The position numbers and the translations under genes were made by a program. Below the pieces are notes generated by a model that saw only the letters and a program-made list of their open reading frames with translations, was not told the DNA's origin and did not search any database. Shown piece by piece: positions 1 through 9,625 of a stretch of DNA of 36,071 nucleotides (position 1 is its first letter; each line of letters starts with the position of its first letter). Location of the stretch: the NCBI GenBank assembly GCA_031265445.1, contig JAISCQ010000052.1:1-36071 (forward strand), in the 5' to 3' direction. Source of the DNA: Bacteroidales bacterium (lineage in GTDB: Bacteria; Bacteroidota; Bacteroidia; Bacteroidales; UBA4181).

Positions 1-17
1 CATCAATATATACGGCT

Positions 18-3000
18 ATGAAAACATATCATTACCGGCTGGCGGGAATATCTGCGATGGTTATGATCGCCGCCGCCTTTGGCGCAGCAGGCTTGAAAGC
101 GCAGGATGTACAGAAGGAAGGATTTGTAGACCCGAAAGCGCTTGTGGATGAAAACGCGATGACGGACGTCAAAGATAAATCGTGGGTCAATCCCGGTATC
201 ATGGTGGAGGAAAGTGTTCTGCCGGAGGAAAGCGTCCGGAAAACGCCGCAGAAACTCACAGCAGAAGACCTGAAGATCAAGGCAGCCAAGGAATCATGGG
301 TAGATCCGGGCCTGATGGCCGGCAGCGCGGCAACAAACGCTCATGACGGCGCAGGCGCAAGCGGCGGCATCGTAACGTATACCGTCGCCGTCCCGGGCGA
401 CAGGATTGAATATCCCATTGTTATAGGAACTTATGGCGCCTTTTTCTCCTGGTCCAACACCAAAAACACCGGCAGTCTCACGAATACCTATACGGGACGT
501 CCTACTAATGATGTTTTTTACGTGCTCACCCTGAACTGCGCGATGGAAGTAGAAATCACAACCTGCGGGTCAGACCTTGCGGACACTTATGTAACCCTGC
601 TCAACAGTTCGGGCGGGTACATGGAGACTTTCGACGACGTGCAGACAGCAGGAACCTGCTCCTCCATACGCCATGAGTATGTTAAAAGGAACCTCAGCGC
701 AGGCACCTATTACCTCGTTTGCGAAGGCTGGAGCCAGAACGGGAGCATTACCACCCGGGTCGCCGGTCGCCCGGGTAACACTATAACGACTGCCATCAAC
801 GCGGGAACTTACGGCGCCTTTTTCACCTGGTCCGACATACAAAACACCGGCAATTTCACGAATGCTTATACGGGACGTTCTACGAATGATGTTTTTTACA
901 GATTTACGCTGAACTGTCCGATGGAAGTGGAAATCAAAACCTGCGGATCAGCTCTTGCGGACACCTATATCACCCTGCTGAACGGTTCGGGCGGGTATCT
1001 GGAGCCTTTTGACGACGTGCAGACCGCAGGAACCTGTTCCTCCAGATTCCATGAGAATGCCAGGAAAACCCTCAGCGCGGGCACCTATTACCTCGTTTGC
1101 GAAGGCTGGAGCCAGAACGGGAGTATTACCACCCAGCTTACCGGCCGCCCGGGTAACAGCATGGCGACTGCCATCAATGCGGGAACCTACGGCGCCTTTT
1201 TCACATGGTCCGACCTGCAAAACACAGGCAATTTCACGAATACTTATACGGGACGTTCTACCAGTGACGTTTTCTACCGGTTTACCCTGACCAAAAAGAT
1301 GAAGGTTACCATCACCCATTGCGGATCATTTACAGACACATGGATGCATCTTCTGGATGCTTCAGGCAACCCGATGACGGACAATTATTACTATTTTTCC
1401 TATACCGGCATCTGCAGCGCCTCCATTCAACGCGAGCTGGAGGCCGGCACTTATTATGTGGTATCGGAAGGGTATCACCAAAATGGCGCCATTCAAACCA
1501 ACATTACCGGTCTCATATATGGAGAGAACATGCCCAACACGATTACGGCCGGTTCCTTCGGCAAAAGTTTTCAATACAGCGACACGCAAAATACAGAGTC
1601 CCGTCCCAATTTTTATCATGGCCGTACTGCGAACGACGTTTTCTACCGGTTTACGCTGACCCAAAAGATGCTGGTCACCATGACCCATTGCGGTTCAAGT
1701 TTAGATACGTACATGCATCTTCTGGATGCTTCAGGCAACCTGATTACAAGCAATGACAACTGGTCGGGGGAAGGGGCCTGCGGCTCCACCCTCCATTCCT
1801 TCATTCAGCGCGAGCTTGCCGCCGGCACGTATTACGTGGTATCGGAAGGGTACCGTCAAAACGGAAACATTCAAACCAACATATCCGGGGTCATCCCCGG
1901 CGACAGCAGGACCTACCCGATTGTGGCCGGCGCGCCGCATGTCAGCGCATTTACCGGCAGTTTCCAGTACAGCGACATCAAAAATACCACCGCCTTTACC
2001 AATACGGATCCTGTCCGTTCCACGAATGATGTTTTCTACCGGTTTACCCTGAGCAAAAAAATGATGGTTACGATGACCCATTGCGGTTCAACCCTGGATA
2101 ATACGTACATGCAACTCATGGACGCTTCGGGCCGGGTGATTGCAGGCAATGATGACTGGTCCGGGATCAGCGCCTGCGCCTCCGCCTACCATTCCGTCAT
2201 CCGGCGCGAGCTTGCCGCCGGCACCTATTATGTGATTTCGGAAGGGAACCGTCAAAACGGAAGCATTCAAACCGGCATCAGCGGTTATGTCGATGAGTAT
2301 GGCTATACGGAACCGCCGCCGGTTTCCGTCAGTACCGATCCGGAAGCGGTAGGCGGCGCCGGCAGCCGTTTTGACGTGTCGCCTGCCGGGGCGGCTGTCT
2401 GCACCATCCCCATAGAAGTACCGCCGGGCGTTGGCGGCATGCAGCCCTCGATCGCCCTTGTCTACAACAGCCAGGGGGGCAACGGCGTGGCGGGCTGGGG
2501 GTGTAGCCTGGCAGGCATATCCGTCATCACCCGCGCCCCGAAGGACATATACCATGACGGCGCCGCAAAGGGACTCACGCACAATCTGGCGGATGCCTTC
2601 GTTCTTGACGGGCAGCGGCTGATATACGACAAAGGATGCGGCGTATCCGAAGGAGGTATCGGGGCGGTGTATCATCCCGAAAACGACCCGCTGACAAAGG
2701 TTACCATACAGGGAGGCTACAGCACCACGTATATCGGCGACCTCATTCTCGACATGGACGATAACAGGTGGTTTCAGGTAGAGCGGGAAGGCGTCACCCG
2801 CTATTACGGCAGGACCGACAACGCCAGTACGATCAATTCCAGGCAGGAATACACCAAAGAACTCTTATCACTCATCAACTCACACCACAGAGTCAATGCA
2901 TGGTACCTGGGTTACGTGAAGGACGTGCACGGCAATTACATGGTATACAGCTATGACGACCAGGGGGATGCCAGGGCTCGTTATCCGTCCGGCATTACCT

Positions 3001-6000
3001 GGGGGAAAAACACCGGCGCGTCTTCCACGCTTCAAAACAGCGTATCGTTTGAATACAGCGCGACCTCCCGCCAGGATCCGATTACTTATATGATGAACGG
3101 AGTAGATGTAAAACTCAGGCGCCTGCTCAGCGGCATCACCTGCAAGACGGGCAACAGCGTGTACCGCACCTATACGCTGGGCTACAACACTACCGGCGAC
3201 GGATCGGGCATGAAACATTCGCGGCTGACCACCGTCACCGTCAGGAACGGTGCGGGCGAAGCGCTGAAGCCCGTTACGCTGGAGTGGAGCTTCCTGCCGG
3301 CGACCACCTTCACGGACTACACGCTGCCGACATTTCCGGCCTCGTCGAGTACAGGCGACAAGCATTATTTCGGCGCCGACCTGAACGGCGACGGCATTTC
3401 CGACCTGGTGGAGATCGACGTCAACAAGTACGTCACGCAATCCGCAGCAACCGTTTACCGGTCGGAATATTCCGGTGGACAGGTGTCCTTCCTACCATCG
3501 CCGGACGAAATACTCCTGCCGCAGGAATTCAAGGCCACCTCCGGCAACGCGTGGCAGAGTACCTCCGGAAACATGATCATCGGCAATGAGGGCGCCCAAT
3601 ACGTTTTTAAACCCTCGTGGGAAGCAATAGGGCCGGACAAGTTTTTCTACTTTACGCTTTTCAGCCACTTCGGACTTTCTACCGCCCTGAGTGGAGAACA
3701 AGCGCGGGCATTGAAGAAGAACAGCGAGGAACCGCCGTATGTAACGGGCGATGTCAACAACGACGGCAATGACGATTTTATTTACCTGGCCAAAGAAAAG
3801 ACGGGCGGCAGGTACTGTGGAGAAATCGGTCGCTTGAAAAGTTTTTCCGCCACGGGGAAGAAGTTCACCTGGCTGGACGTGTCGGTTAGCCTTCCGGACA
3901 AGCCGGAAAAGCTGTTTCTCTCCGACTTCGACGGCGACGGGATGAACGACCTGCTGATCTTCCACAGCAGCGGCTATGCTATCCTGTGGAATACGGGAAA
4001 CCCCGACCGGCCTTTTATGGAGAGCAGCCTGCCCTTTTTTGGCGACAGGCGAACGTCCGGAACCAGCATGACCAATGTCTGGATGATCCGCCAGGGCGAT
4101 TTCAACGGCGACGGCCTGCCCGATTTCCTGATGAACGCTACCGGCGATAAGAAATGGTATTTTGCCGTGAACAAAGGCGACGGCGCATTTACCAGGTACT
4201 CGGCCTGCACGCTGGAAGTATACGATCAGGACTTTACGGGACATGATGACGAACGCTTTTCGTGCCACGTGTTTGATTTCGATCATGACGGCAAATCCGA
4301 CGTGGTCATCACAAAAGCCATGTATAATAAGGAAGATCCTCTCATAGGCAAGACATGGGGATCATTCCGGAAAGTCTATACCTACTGGATGCGTTCCACA
4401 GGCGACGGCCTCAAGCAGGTTTCCGCCTTAACGTCGAATCCTGAACATGATTCGGAAAGCCGCTTCATCGTCTGCGGCGATTTCAACGGCGACGGACAGC
4501 CGGAAATGGTCAATTACGGCTATGACCTGTATGGAAGTTCAAGTACGTCGCGTATGTGGCGCGTGTACCGCCATCCGGACCTTACCGCGGCAAGCGGGAG
4601 GGTAACGGGCATACGGGACATGGCGGGGGCCACCGGCATTACGTACGGGTTCATGACCGACCCGAGCCTCTATACGAAGGGAAGCGGGGGTATAGGAAAT
4701 TCTCTTCCCGTTGCGGATGTTGTCCCGCCGCTGTCGGCAGTGAGAAAGGTTACCGTACCCGGCGGCTCGGCCGGAGACATGACGGTCAACTACACATACG
4801 GGGGCATGAAGGTGCATACGGAAGGACTGGGGTTCATCGGGATGCAGAGGGTGACTGCCAAAAACACAACCACGGGCGTAGAAACGGCAACTGAGACCGG
4901 TCCCTGGGATGCAGTCCCCGCCCTGATCGCGCCGGGTACCCTGTATACCAAAACGAGCGTTGTTGAAGACGGCGTAAAAAAAACGGCGACCGTCGAAACC
5001 AAAACGACGTACCAGGTCGAAGCGACCGGGTCGCATTACTCCTTTCTGAAGTGGCGGAAGGAAACCGACATGGACGGAAACACCGTGTCTTCGTTCTATA
5101 ACTATGGCTTTGAGTATAACGATGCCAGCCGTACCCGTTATTATTATCCCGTATCCGATTCGACCGTGTACGGCGCCGGCATGTACCGCATCGTGCGCTA
5201 CGGCAACTACACGTCCACGCAAAGCGGATACAGACCCCGCCTGGAGACTGTCGAGCAGAAACATTCCGATGATGCGCCCTTCGTGCAAAAAACGCAACTG
5301 GAATACAATACGAAGGGACTGCCGTACAAAAAGATCGAAAAATACGGCTTGCCGGAGAGCCTGACCACGGAATACGGCTATGACGCTTTCGGTAACTGTA
5401 CTTCGTCGAAGGTGAGCGGGGAGGGGCTGGCTACCATGACCCATTATAACGAGTATGACGCGACTAAGCGGTTTATCGTCAAAACGTACACATCGCCGGC
5501 GTCGACAACGGCCACCTTCACGTACGATACCTGGGGCAATGTACTGACCGAAACGGACGCCACCAATTCGTCCGCTCTGTTGACCACCACCCATACGTAC
5601 AATAACTGGGGTCAGAGAACGTCGTCCGTATCGCCGGAGGGTCTCAAGACCACTTTCCTCCGCGGATGGAACAGCGACCATGCCGTCAAGTCTTACTTCA
5701 TCCTGACGCGGGGTCATGGCCGCCCCTGGATGAAAACCTGGTACGACCGTCTTGGCCGCGAAACCGGCGTAGAAACCATCGGCCCCAAAAGCATGAGCAT
5801 TTCCAAAACCTATACATATAATCACAGGGGACAGTTAACACGAGCCTCTAACAAGCAGGGCGATTTGTACATCGGCGAATCGTTCTCTTACGACGACAGG
5901 GGCAGGCCGGAATCGCAGTACGTCTCCGGCGGGCAAAGCGCGACCACTACTTTCAGCAGGCAAACAGCATCACACACTTACGGCAACCGGAGTCAGGAAA

Positions 6001-8543
6001 CCACTGACGGCGGCGGCCGGCTGTATAGCAAAACCTTCGATGCCTGGGGCAACATCAAATCATCTACCGATCCGGCAGGCTCTGTTTCCTACCTCTATCA
6101 CTCGTCCGGCCAGCCCAAGACGGTGACCGCCGCCGGCGCCACCTTCACCATGACCTACGATGCGGCGGGCAATCAGGCGACCCTGACCGACCCGAATGCA
6201 GGAACCACCAGCTGGACGTACGATGCCGCCGGACGGGTAAAGACGCAAACGGACGGCAGGGGAAAGACGCTGTACAATTTTTATGACGGATTGAACCGGC
6301 TGTCAAGATCAGCAGCTGGCCTTGTTCTTACCGAATATACGTACGACGCGTCGCACCGTTTGACACGGATGAAAACCGATAATGACTATATCGCCTGGAC
6401 CTACGACCCATACGGGCGGATGTTGACCGAAAAACGGAACGTGGACGGCGCCGGCATGCTGGAATTTTCCTATGCGTACGGCAGCAACGGGCAATTAGAG
6501 ACCACCACCACTCCCGAGGGTCTCCAGGTGAACAACGAGTATGACCCGTACGGCAACCTGGTTCAGGTATCGGCGGGCACATGGCCGACATGGACGCTCA
6601 TGAGCGCCAGCGGCTCCTCCACGAGCAGCCTGTTGAACGGCTTCATGGTCGCCTCCACCACCCTGAATTACCGGGGGACGCTTTCCAACCTGAAAACGGT
6701 GTCGGCGCCCGACATTATTCCCGGCGCCACCACCCTCCGCAACATGGATTTTGTGTTCGACGACGCCACCGGCAACCTGACTTCGCGCACGGGGATGCTT
6801 CCCCAGAAGGAAACGTTCTATTACGACAACCTTGACCGGCTGACCGCCGTCAAGCACGGTTCTCCCGAAACACCCGCCATGTCGGTCGGCTATTCGAATA
6901 AAGGCAATATCTCCTCCAAAACAGGTATAGGGACTTATCGCTACAACGCTTCGAAAGTGCATGCCCTTGAGGAGGTAGACAATACCGACGGGTTGGTGCC
7001 TGAGGGGGATCAGGCTATTACGTACAATGCCTTCAATAAGGTGTCGCAGATTACGGAGACCGCGGGCGACGAAACCCGCCAGTTAGATATTACCTACGGC
7101 CCTGACGGGCAGCGGTGGAAAACCGAACTGCGGAAGAACGGCAACGTTGTCAAAACGGTTATTTTTGCGGGTGATTACGAGCGGGTCATCAAAAATGACA
7201 CGACCACGCATCTGTATTACATGGAGGGCGGCGGCATCCATGTCAAGCAGGTCAAAGGTAGTACCACCCTTCTGAGAGAAGGGCGGTACTATGTACATCC
7301 CGATCACCTGGGCAGCCTGACGCTCATCACCGACGCGACAGGCGGGACGGTACAGAAGTGCTCCTTTGACGCCTGGGGCAAGCGAACGTTTATCACGAAG
7401 ACCCCGTCCCTGGTGTTCGACCGCGGATTTACGGGTCATGAACACTTAGACGAGTTCGGGCTGATCAACATGAACGGAAGGATGTACGACCCTGTGGTGG
7501 GAAGATTCCTTTCGCCCGATCCATTTGTTCAGGCGCCGGAGTTCTCACAGTCCTACAATAGATACTCATACGCACTCAACAATCCGCTAAGATATACCGA
7601 CCCGACAGGTGAGTTCTTCTTTGCAGCGGTGGGAATAGGTATTTTGCTCAATGCAGCCTGCTGGGGCGCTGCGATTAGCGCTGTAACATATACCGCAAGT
7701 GTCGGTTTTAGCGATGGCGGTTTTAATAACTGGAACTGGGGGCAATTTGGCAAGTCGGTCGGTATCGGCGCCATATCCGGTTTTGTATCTGCGGGAATAG
7801 GTCAAATGTTCGGGCCTGTTGGAAGTATGGGTTTTGGCGGTGAAATTGCAAGAGCTTCTACTCATGGATTTGCACAGGGCATGATTTCCCAGTTCACAGG
7901 CGGCGATTTCATGCAGGGTTTTGCTGCAGGCGGATTGGGTTCTTTGGCAGGCTCGGCATTTATGATGTACGGGGGCAACTTTGGCAGAAGTATTGCCGGT
8001 AATTATGCTTTTTCGGGATTGTCCGGCGGAATTGGCGCAGAATTGTCAGGTGGCAACTTTTGGGAAGGCGCGGCAACCGGTTTAATCGTTGCCGGAATGA
8101 ACCACTTGCAGCAAGGATTGGCTATGCCAAAACGGTTAGAGGAAAAAATGGATGAGGCTTGGGCGCAGGAAAGAGCAAGACAGGCAAGAGCAGATGCTCC
8201 TCGAAATCCATACGATGTAGAGGCTAAGACTCAATACATTCCTGGTGTTGATTTTGAAATAGGCAGACCATATGGAAATTTTGAAGGACGGGATTATGTT
8301 TACGAAACAACAATTGATGGTGTAAAGGTTCGGGCGAACGTTAATTATTCAACCTCAACAGAAGATAAAACTGTTCGCTTACTGAAATATGACAGTAAAA
8401 TCACTCCTGATAGAACAGGAGGTTATTATCGTAAAGGAGGATATGTTGTAGAATTTAAGCCAATGACAGGTTGGAACATCAGCACTATGACCTTCCAGTC
8501 AGTGAATCACTATCAACTATATCTGCGTTCAAGATTATACTGA
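18..8543 (+). CDS. Secreted SpvB/RHS-repeat polymorphic toxin, full length
   Basis: This 2841-residue protein starts with a signal peptide (hydrophobic stretch about residues 9-26, ending near LKAQ). Five PPC-like beta repeats of about 125 residues follow (about 120-760), each with an NDVFY-type motif, a (T/H)CGS cysteine and an AGTYY(L/V) strand. An SpvB-like region comes next (about 770-1080, YNSQGGNGVAGWG), then six FG-GAP/VCBS calcium-loop motifs (D-x-N/D-G-D-G at about 1116-1490) and YD/RHS repeats (about 1700-2400). The RHS core is at about 2427-2535 (HPDHLGSL, FDAWGKR, GRFLSPDP, NRYSYALNNPL). A Gly-rich hydrophobic pre-toxin stretch and an unrecognised tip end the protein. By family knowledge this is a cell-surface or secreted shell that encloses and delivers a C-terminal toxin. 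The coding sequence becomes visibly AT-rich from about 8130, as expected for an exchanged tip. The toxin activity is unknown. Only 17 bases lie upstream, so the promoter is out of view. Confidence 0.9.
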   Translation: MKTYHYRLAGISAMVMIAAAFGAAGLKAQDVQKEGFVDPKALVDENAMTDVKDKSWVNPGIMVEESVLPEESVRKTPQKLTAEDLKIKAAKESWVDPGLMAGSAATNAHDGAGASGGIVTYTVAVPGDRIEYPIVIGTYGAFFSWSNTKNTGSLTNTYTGRPTNDVFYVLTLNCAMEVEITTCGSDLADTYVTLLNSSGGYMETFDDVQTAGTCSSIRHEYVKRNLSAGTYYLVCEGWSQNGSITTRVAGRPGNTITTAINAGTYGAFFTWSDIQNTGNFTNAYTGRSTNDVFYRFTLNCPMEVEIKTCGSALADTYITLLNGSGGYLEPFDDVQTAGTCSSRFHENARKTLSAGTYYLVCEGWSQNGSITTQLTGRPGNSMATAINAGTYGAFFTWSDLQNTGNFTNTYTGRSTSDVFYRFTLTKKMKVTITHCGSFTDTWMHLLDASGNPMTDNYYYFSYTGICSASIQRELEAGTYYVVSEGYHQNGAIQTNITGLIYGENMPNTITAGSFGKSFQYSDTQNTESRPNFYHGRTANDVFYRFTLTQKMLVTMTHCGSSLDTYMHLLDASGNLITSNDNWSGEGACGSTLHSFIQRELAAGTYYVVSEGYRQNGNIQTNISGVIPGDSRTYPIVAGAPHVSAFTGSFQYSDIKNTTAFTNTDPVRSTNDVFYRFTLSKKMMVTMTHCGSTLDNTYMQLMDASGRVIAGNDDWSGISACASAYHSVIRRELAAGTYYVISEGNRQNGSIQTGISGYVDEYGYTEPPPVSVSTDPEAVGGAGSRFDVSPAGAAVCTIPIEVPPGVGGMQPSIALVYNSQGGNGVAGWGCSLAGISVITRAPKDIYHDGAAKGLTHNLADAFVLDGQRLIYDKGCGVSEGGIGAVYHPENDPLTKVTIQGGYSTTYIGDLILDMDDNRWFQVEREGVTRYYGRTDNASTINSRQEYTKELLSLINSHHRVNAWYLGYVKDVHGNYMVYSYDDQGDARARYPSGITWGKNTGASSTLQNSVSFEYSATSRQDPITYMMNGVDVKLRRLLSGITCKTGNSVYRTYTLGYNTTGDGSGMKHSRLTTVTVRNGAGEALKPVTLEWSFLPATTFTDYTLPTFPASSSTGDKHYFGADLNGDGISDLVEIDVNKYVTQSAATVYRSEYSGGQVSFLPSPDEILLPQEFKATSGNAWQSTSGNMIIGNEGAQYVFKPSWEAIGPDKFFYFTLFSHFGLSTALSGEQARALKKNSEEPPYVTGDVNNDGNDDFIYLAKEKTGGRYCGEIGRLKSFSATGKKFTWLDVSVSLPDKPEKLFLSDFDGDGMNDLLIFHSSGYAILWNTGNPDRPFMESSLPFFGDRRTSGTSMTNVWMIRQGDFNGDGLPDFLMNATGDKKWYFAVNKGDGAFTRYSACTLEVYDQDFTGHDDERFSCHVFDFDHDGKSDVVITKAMYNKEDPLIGKTWGSFRKVYTYWMRSTGDGLKQVSALTSNPEHDSESRFIVCGDFNGDGQPEMVNYGYDLYGSSSTSRMWRVYRHPDLTAASGRVTGIRDMAGATGITYGFMTDPSLYTKGSGGIGNSLPVADVVPPLSAVRKVTVPGGSAGDMTVNYTYGGMKVHTEGLGFIGMQRVTAKNTTTGVETATETGPWDAVPALIAPGTLYTKTSVVEDGVKKTATVETKTTYQVEATGSHYSFLKWRKETDMDGNTVSSFYNYGFEYNDASRTRYYYPVSDSTVYGAGMYRIVRYGNYTSTQSGYRPRLETVEQKHSDDAPFVQKTQLEYNTKGLPYKKIEKYGLPESLTTEYGYDAFGNCTSSKVSGEGLATMTHYNEYDATKRFIVKTYTSPASTTATFTYDTWGNVLTETDATNSSALLTTTHTYNNWGQRTSSVSPEGLKTTFLRGWNSDHAVKSYFILTRGHGRPWMKTWYDRLGRETGVETIGPKSMSISKTYTYNHRGQLTRASNKQGDLYIGESFSYDDRGRPESQYVSGGQSATTTFSRQTASHTYGNRSQETTDGGGRLYSKTFDAWGNIKSSTDPAGSVSYLYHSSGQPKTVTAAGATFTMTYDAAGNQATLTDPNAGTTSWTYDAAGRVKTQTDGRGKTLYNFYDGLNRLSRSAAGLVLTEYTYDASHRLTRMKTDNDYIAWTYDPYGRMLTEKRNVDGAGMLEFSYAYGSNGQLETTTTPEGLQVNNEYDPYGNLVQVSAGTWPTWTLMSASGSSTSSLLNGFMVASTTLNYRGTLSNLKTVSAPDIIPGATTLRNMDFVFDDATGNLTSRTGMLPQKETFYYDNLDRLTAVKHGSPETPAMSVGYSNKGNISSKTGIGTYRYNASKVHALEEVDNTDGLVPEGDQAITYNAFNKVSQITETAGDETRQLDITYGPDGQRWKTELRKNGNVVKTVIFAGDYERVIKNDTTTHLYYMEGGGIHVKQVKGSTTLLREGRYYVHPDHLGSLTLITDATGGTVQKCSFDAWGKRTFITKTPSLVFDRGFTGHEHLDEFGLINMNGRMYDPVVGRFLSPDPFVQAPEFSQSYNRYSYALNNPLRYTDPTGEFFFAAVGIGILLNAACWGAAISAVTYTASVGFSDGGFNNWNWGQFGKSVGIGAISGFVSAGIGQMFGPVGSMGFGGEIARASTHGFAQGMISQFTGGDFMQGFAAGGLGSLAGSAFMMYGGNFGRSIAGNYAFSGLSGGIGAELSGGNFWEGAATGLIVAGMNHLQQGLAMPKRLEEKMDEAWAQERARQARADAPRNPYDVEAKTQYIPGVDFEIGRPYGNFEGRDYVYETTIDGVKVRANVNYSTSTEDKTVRLLKYDSKITPDRTGGYYRKGGYVVEFKPMTGWNISTMTFQSVNHYQLYLRSRLY
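420..2290 (+). repeat. Five tandem PPC-like domain repeats inside the RHS gene
   Basis: Five in-frame copies of a 366-393 bp unit are visible. The NDVFY/SDVFY codons fall near 508, 886, 1264, 1630 and 2023. Copies 1-3 share long near-identical DNA around the segment encoding GTYGAFF(T/S)WS, and copies 3-5 share the segment encoding KKM(K/M)VT(I/M)THCGS. The DNA similarity suggests recent duplication or gene conversion. Each unit has conserved Cys residues (TCGS/HCGS and a second Cys about 40 residues later) that could form a disulfide in an exported beta-sandwich. Confidence 0.8.
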
Positions 8544-8553
8544 TAAATATACG

Positions 8554-9477
8554 ATGATGAAAAAATGGATGATTGTTGTTTTTGTCATGGTCATGGCAGT
8601 ATTGGTTGCCATGGTGTCATGGTTTGTATATCCGAGATACAAGTTGTATGAGTATTTGAAAGAAAACAATGATTTTAATAGTTTTCAAGGACTTTGTGAA
8701 ATAATAACGAGGGATTTTTTAGACTATTTTTATAGATTTTATCAATATCCTGAATCGTCGGAAGACAGTGTTTTTAGAGCGCCATATTACGAAAATGTCG
8801 GGTATCTTCCTGATATATACGTTGTTTATTCCGTTTTTGTGCAGAAAGATACCTTTTTAATCAATGACAGTATTGAGAATGTGTATAAATTGTATCTGAA
8901 AGTACCAGATCACAATAAAAAACATGCAGGTCAAATCATTAACTCTATTGATTACGAAAATGAAACTATCACTCCTGTTAATATGCCTTTTTATAAATTT
9001 CTTTTCAGTAAAGGTGACATATTAGTCGGTATAATACCTGAATATAATCCATGTAACTATTATTACCCAAATTTTGCCTATAAAGAAAATTTGAATGTCC
9101 ATGATACGATTGTGCACGATTCTTTCAGACGTACTATCTCCATTCCCTATAAACAAAAATATGGAATGTTCCCTGTCTATGTACGTGATTTTAGTGATTA
9201 TTTTGGTTTAATTTGTTATGAAGCCAATTTATATTCGGACACATTGATTTTGACCCAAGTTTGTGAGCCTTTCAATGGTGAATATGACACAACGCCTATG
9301 GTGGATGTTATCAACAAGCCATTATACACGTGGGCTAAGGACATAGGACTTCATCAATTCTTTTTTTCGATTGAGGTGAGACCGTCCTTTTTTGAAAAAA
9401 AGACAGAATGGATGAAAAATGCAGGTAATTCGGCCAAGGGCAATACTTCCTCCCCGATGAGCGATATGCAGCGTTGA
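8554..9477 (+). CDS. Membrane-anchored protein, candidate immunity protein for the first RHS tip
   Basis: The 307-residue product is not recognised. It has one N-terminal transmembrane segment (about residues 5-28, very rich in V, M and A) followed by a soluble domain rich in Tyr, Phe and Asp, so it is probably anchored with its body in the periplasm. It starts 10 bases after the RHS stop, and its DNA is much more AT-rich than the RHS shell, like the tip before it. In polymorphic toxin loci the gene directly after the tip is normally the immunity gene, so that is the inferred role. A membrane anchor would fit a toxin acting in the periplasm or membrane. The last residues (SSPMSDMQR) and the stop lie in a block that is repeated, diverged, near 12937, so the C terminus may have been changed by recombination. 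ATG at 8557 is an equally possible start. Confidence 0.6.
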   Translation: MMKKWMIVVFVMVMAVLVAMVSWFVYPRYKLYEYLKENNDFNSFQGLCEIITRDFLDYFYRFYQYPESSEDSVFRAPYYENVGYLPDIYVVYSVFVQKDTFLINDSIENVYKLYLKVPDHNKKHAGQIINSIDYENETITPVNMPFYKFLFSKGDILVGIIPEYNPCNYYYPNFAYKENLNVHDTIVHDSFRRTISIPYKQKYGMFPVYVRDFSDYFGLICYEANLYSDTLILTQVCEPFNGEYDTTPMVDVINKPLYTWAKDIGLHQFFFSIEVRPSFFEKKTEWMKNAGNSAKGNTSSPMSDMQR

Positions 9478-9504
9478 GCGGTCATTTGTGATGCCACTCT
9501 TCAA

Positions 9505-9531
9505 CTACAGGCAATTTGTAATTGCCTGTAG
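9505..9531 (+). terminator. Perfect 12-bp stem-loop after the candidate immunity gene
   Basis: CTACAGGCAATT (9505-9516) and AATTGCCTGTAG (9520-9531) are perfect inverted repeats around a 3-base loop. It sits 28 bases after the stop of the preceding gene. No U-run follows, so it is either a weak or factor-assisted terminator or a structural element of the leader. Copy B of the leader has only a short CCGG/CCGG stem at the matching place. Confidence 0.5.
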
Positions 9532-9583
9532 TCATGGACAGGGTGTGACTGACCGCGGCGAAGCCGTGAAAAGGAGATAACAA

Positions 9584-9604
9584 ATGGAAGATATAAGGAA
9601 ATGA
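9584..9604 (+). other. Six-codon leader ORF with strong Shine-Dalgarno site, copy A
   Basis: ATG at 9584 encodes MEDIRK and stops with TGA at 9602. AAGGAG (9571-9576) lies seven bases upstream, one of the best ribosome sites in a window where such sites are rare. The counterpart at 13106-13126 encodes MKDVRK, so length and start context are kept. It ends 21 bases before the TTG start of the RHS cassette. It could support translation by reinitiation, or be a relic of an earlier start region. Confidence 0.4.
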
Positions 9605-9625
9605 TATGATGTCAGTTGACATAAT

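Larger units (their letters stand above)
9456..9625 (+). repeat. RHS orphan-cassette leader, copy A
   Basis: This non-coding block precedes the first orphan RHS cassette and is repeated before the second (12937-13147). From 9533 to 9685 the two copies line up at a constant offset of 3522 bases with few differences, running on into the signal peptide. Between 9456 and 9532 they are only loosely alike. The block contains a GC-rich start (ACTGACCGCGGCGAAGCC), a good Shine-Dalgarno site, a tiny six-codon ORF and an E. coli-like TTGACA. It may be a promoter/leader, a recombination boundary, or both. Confidence 0.75.

Noticed and set aside
420-2290. Regular repeat spacing that might suggest a CRISPR-like array
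   Set aside because: The units are 366-393 bp, in frame and encode protein domains; they are not short repeats with spacers.
3492-4286. 264-residue reverse-strand ORF opposite the FG-GAP region
   Set aside because: Antisense to repeats with strong coding signal; no family motif.
4539-5825. 428-residue reverse-strand ORF opposite the RHS gene
   Set aside because: It lies fully antisense to a well-supported protein, has low-complexity Arg/Gly-rich composition and no domain signature.
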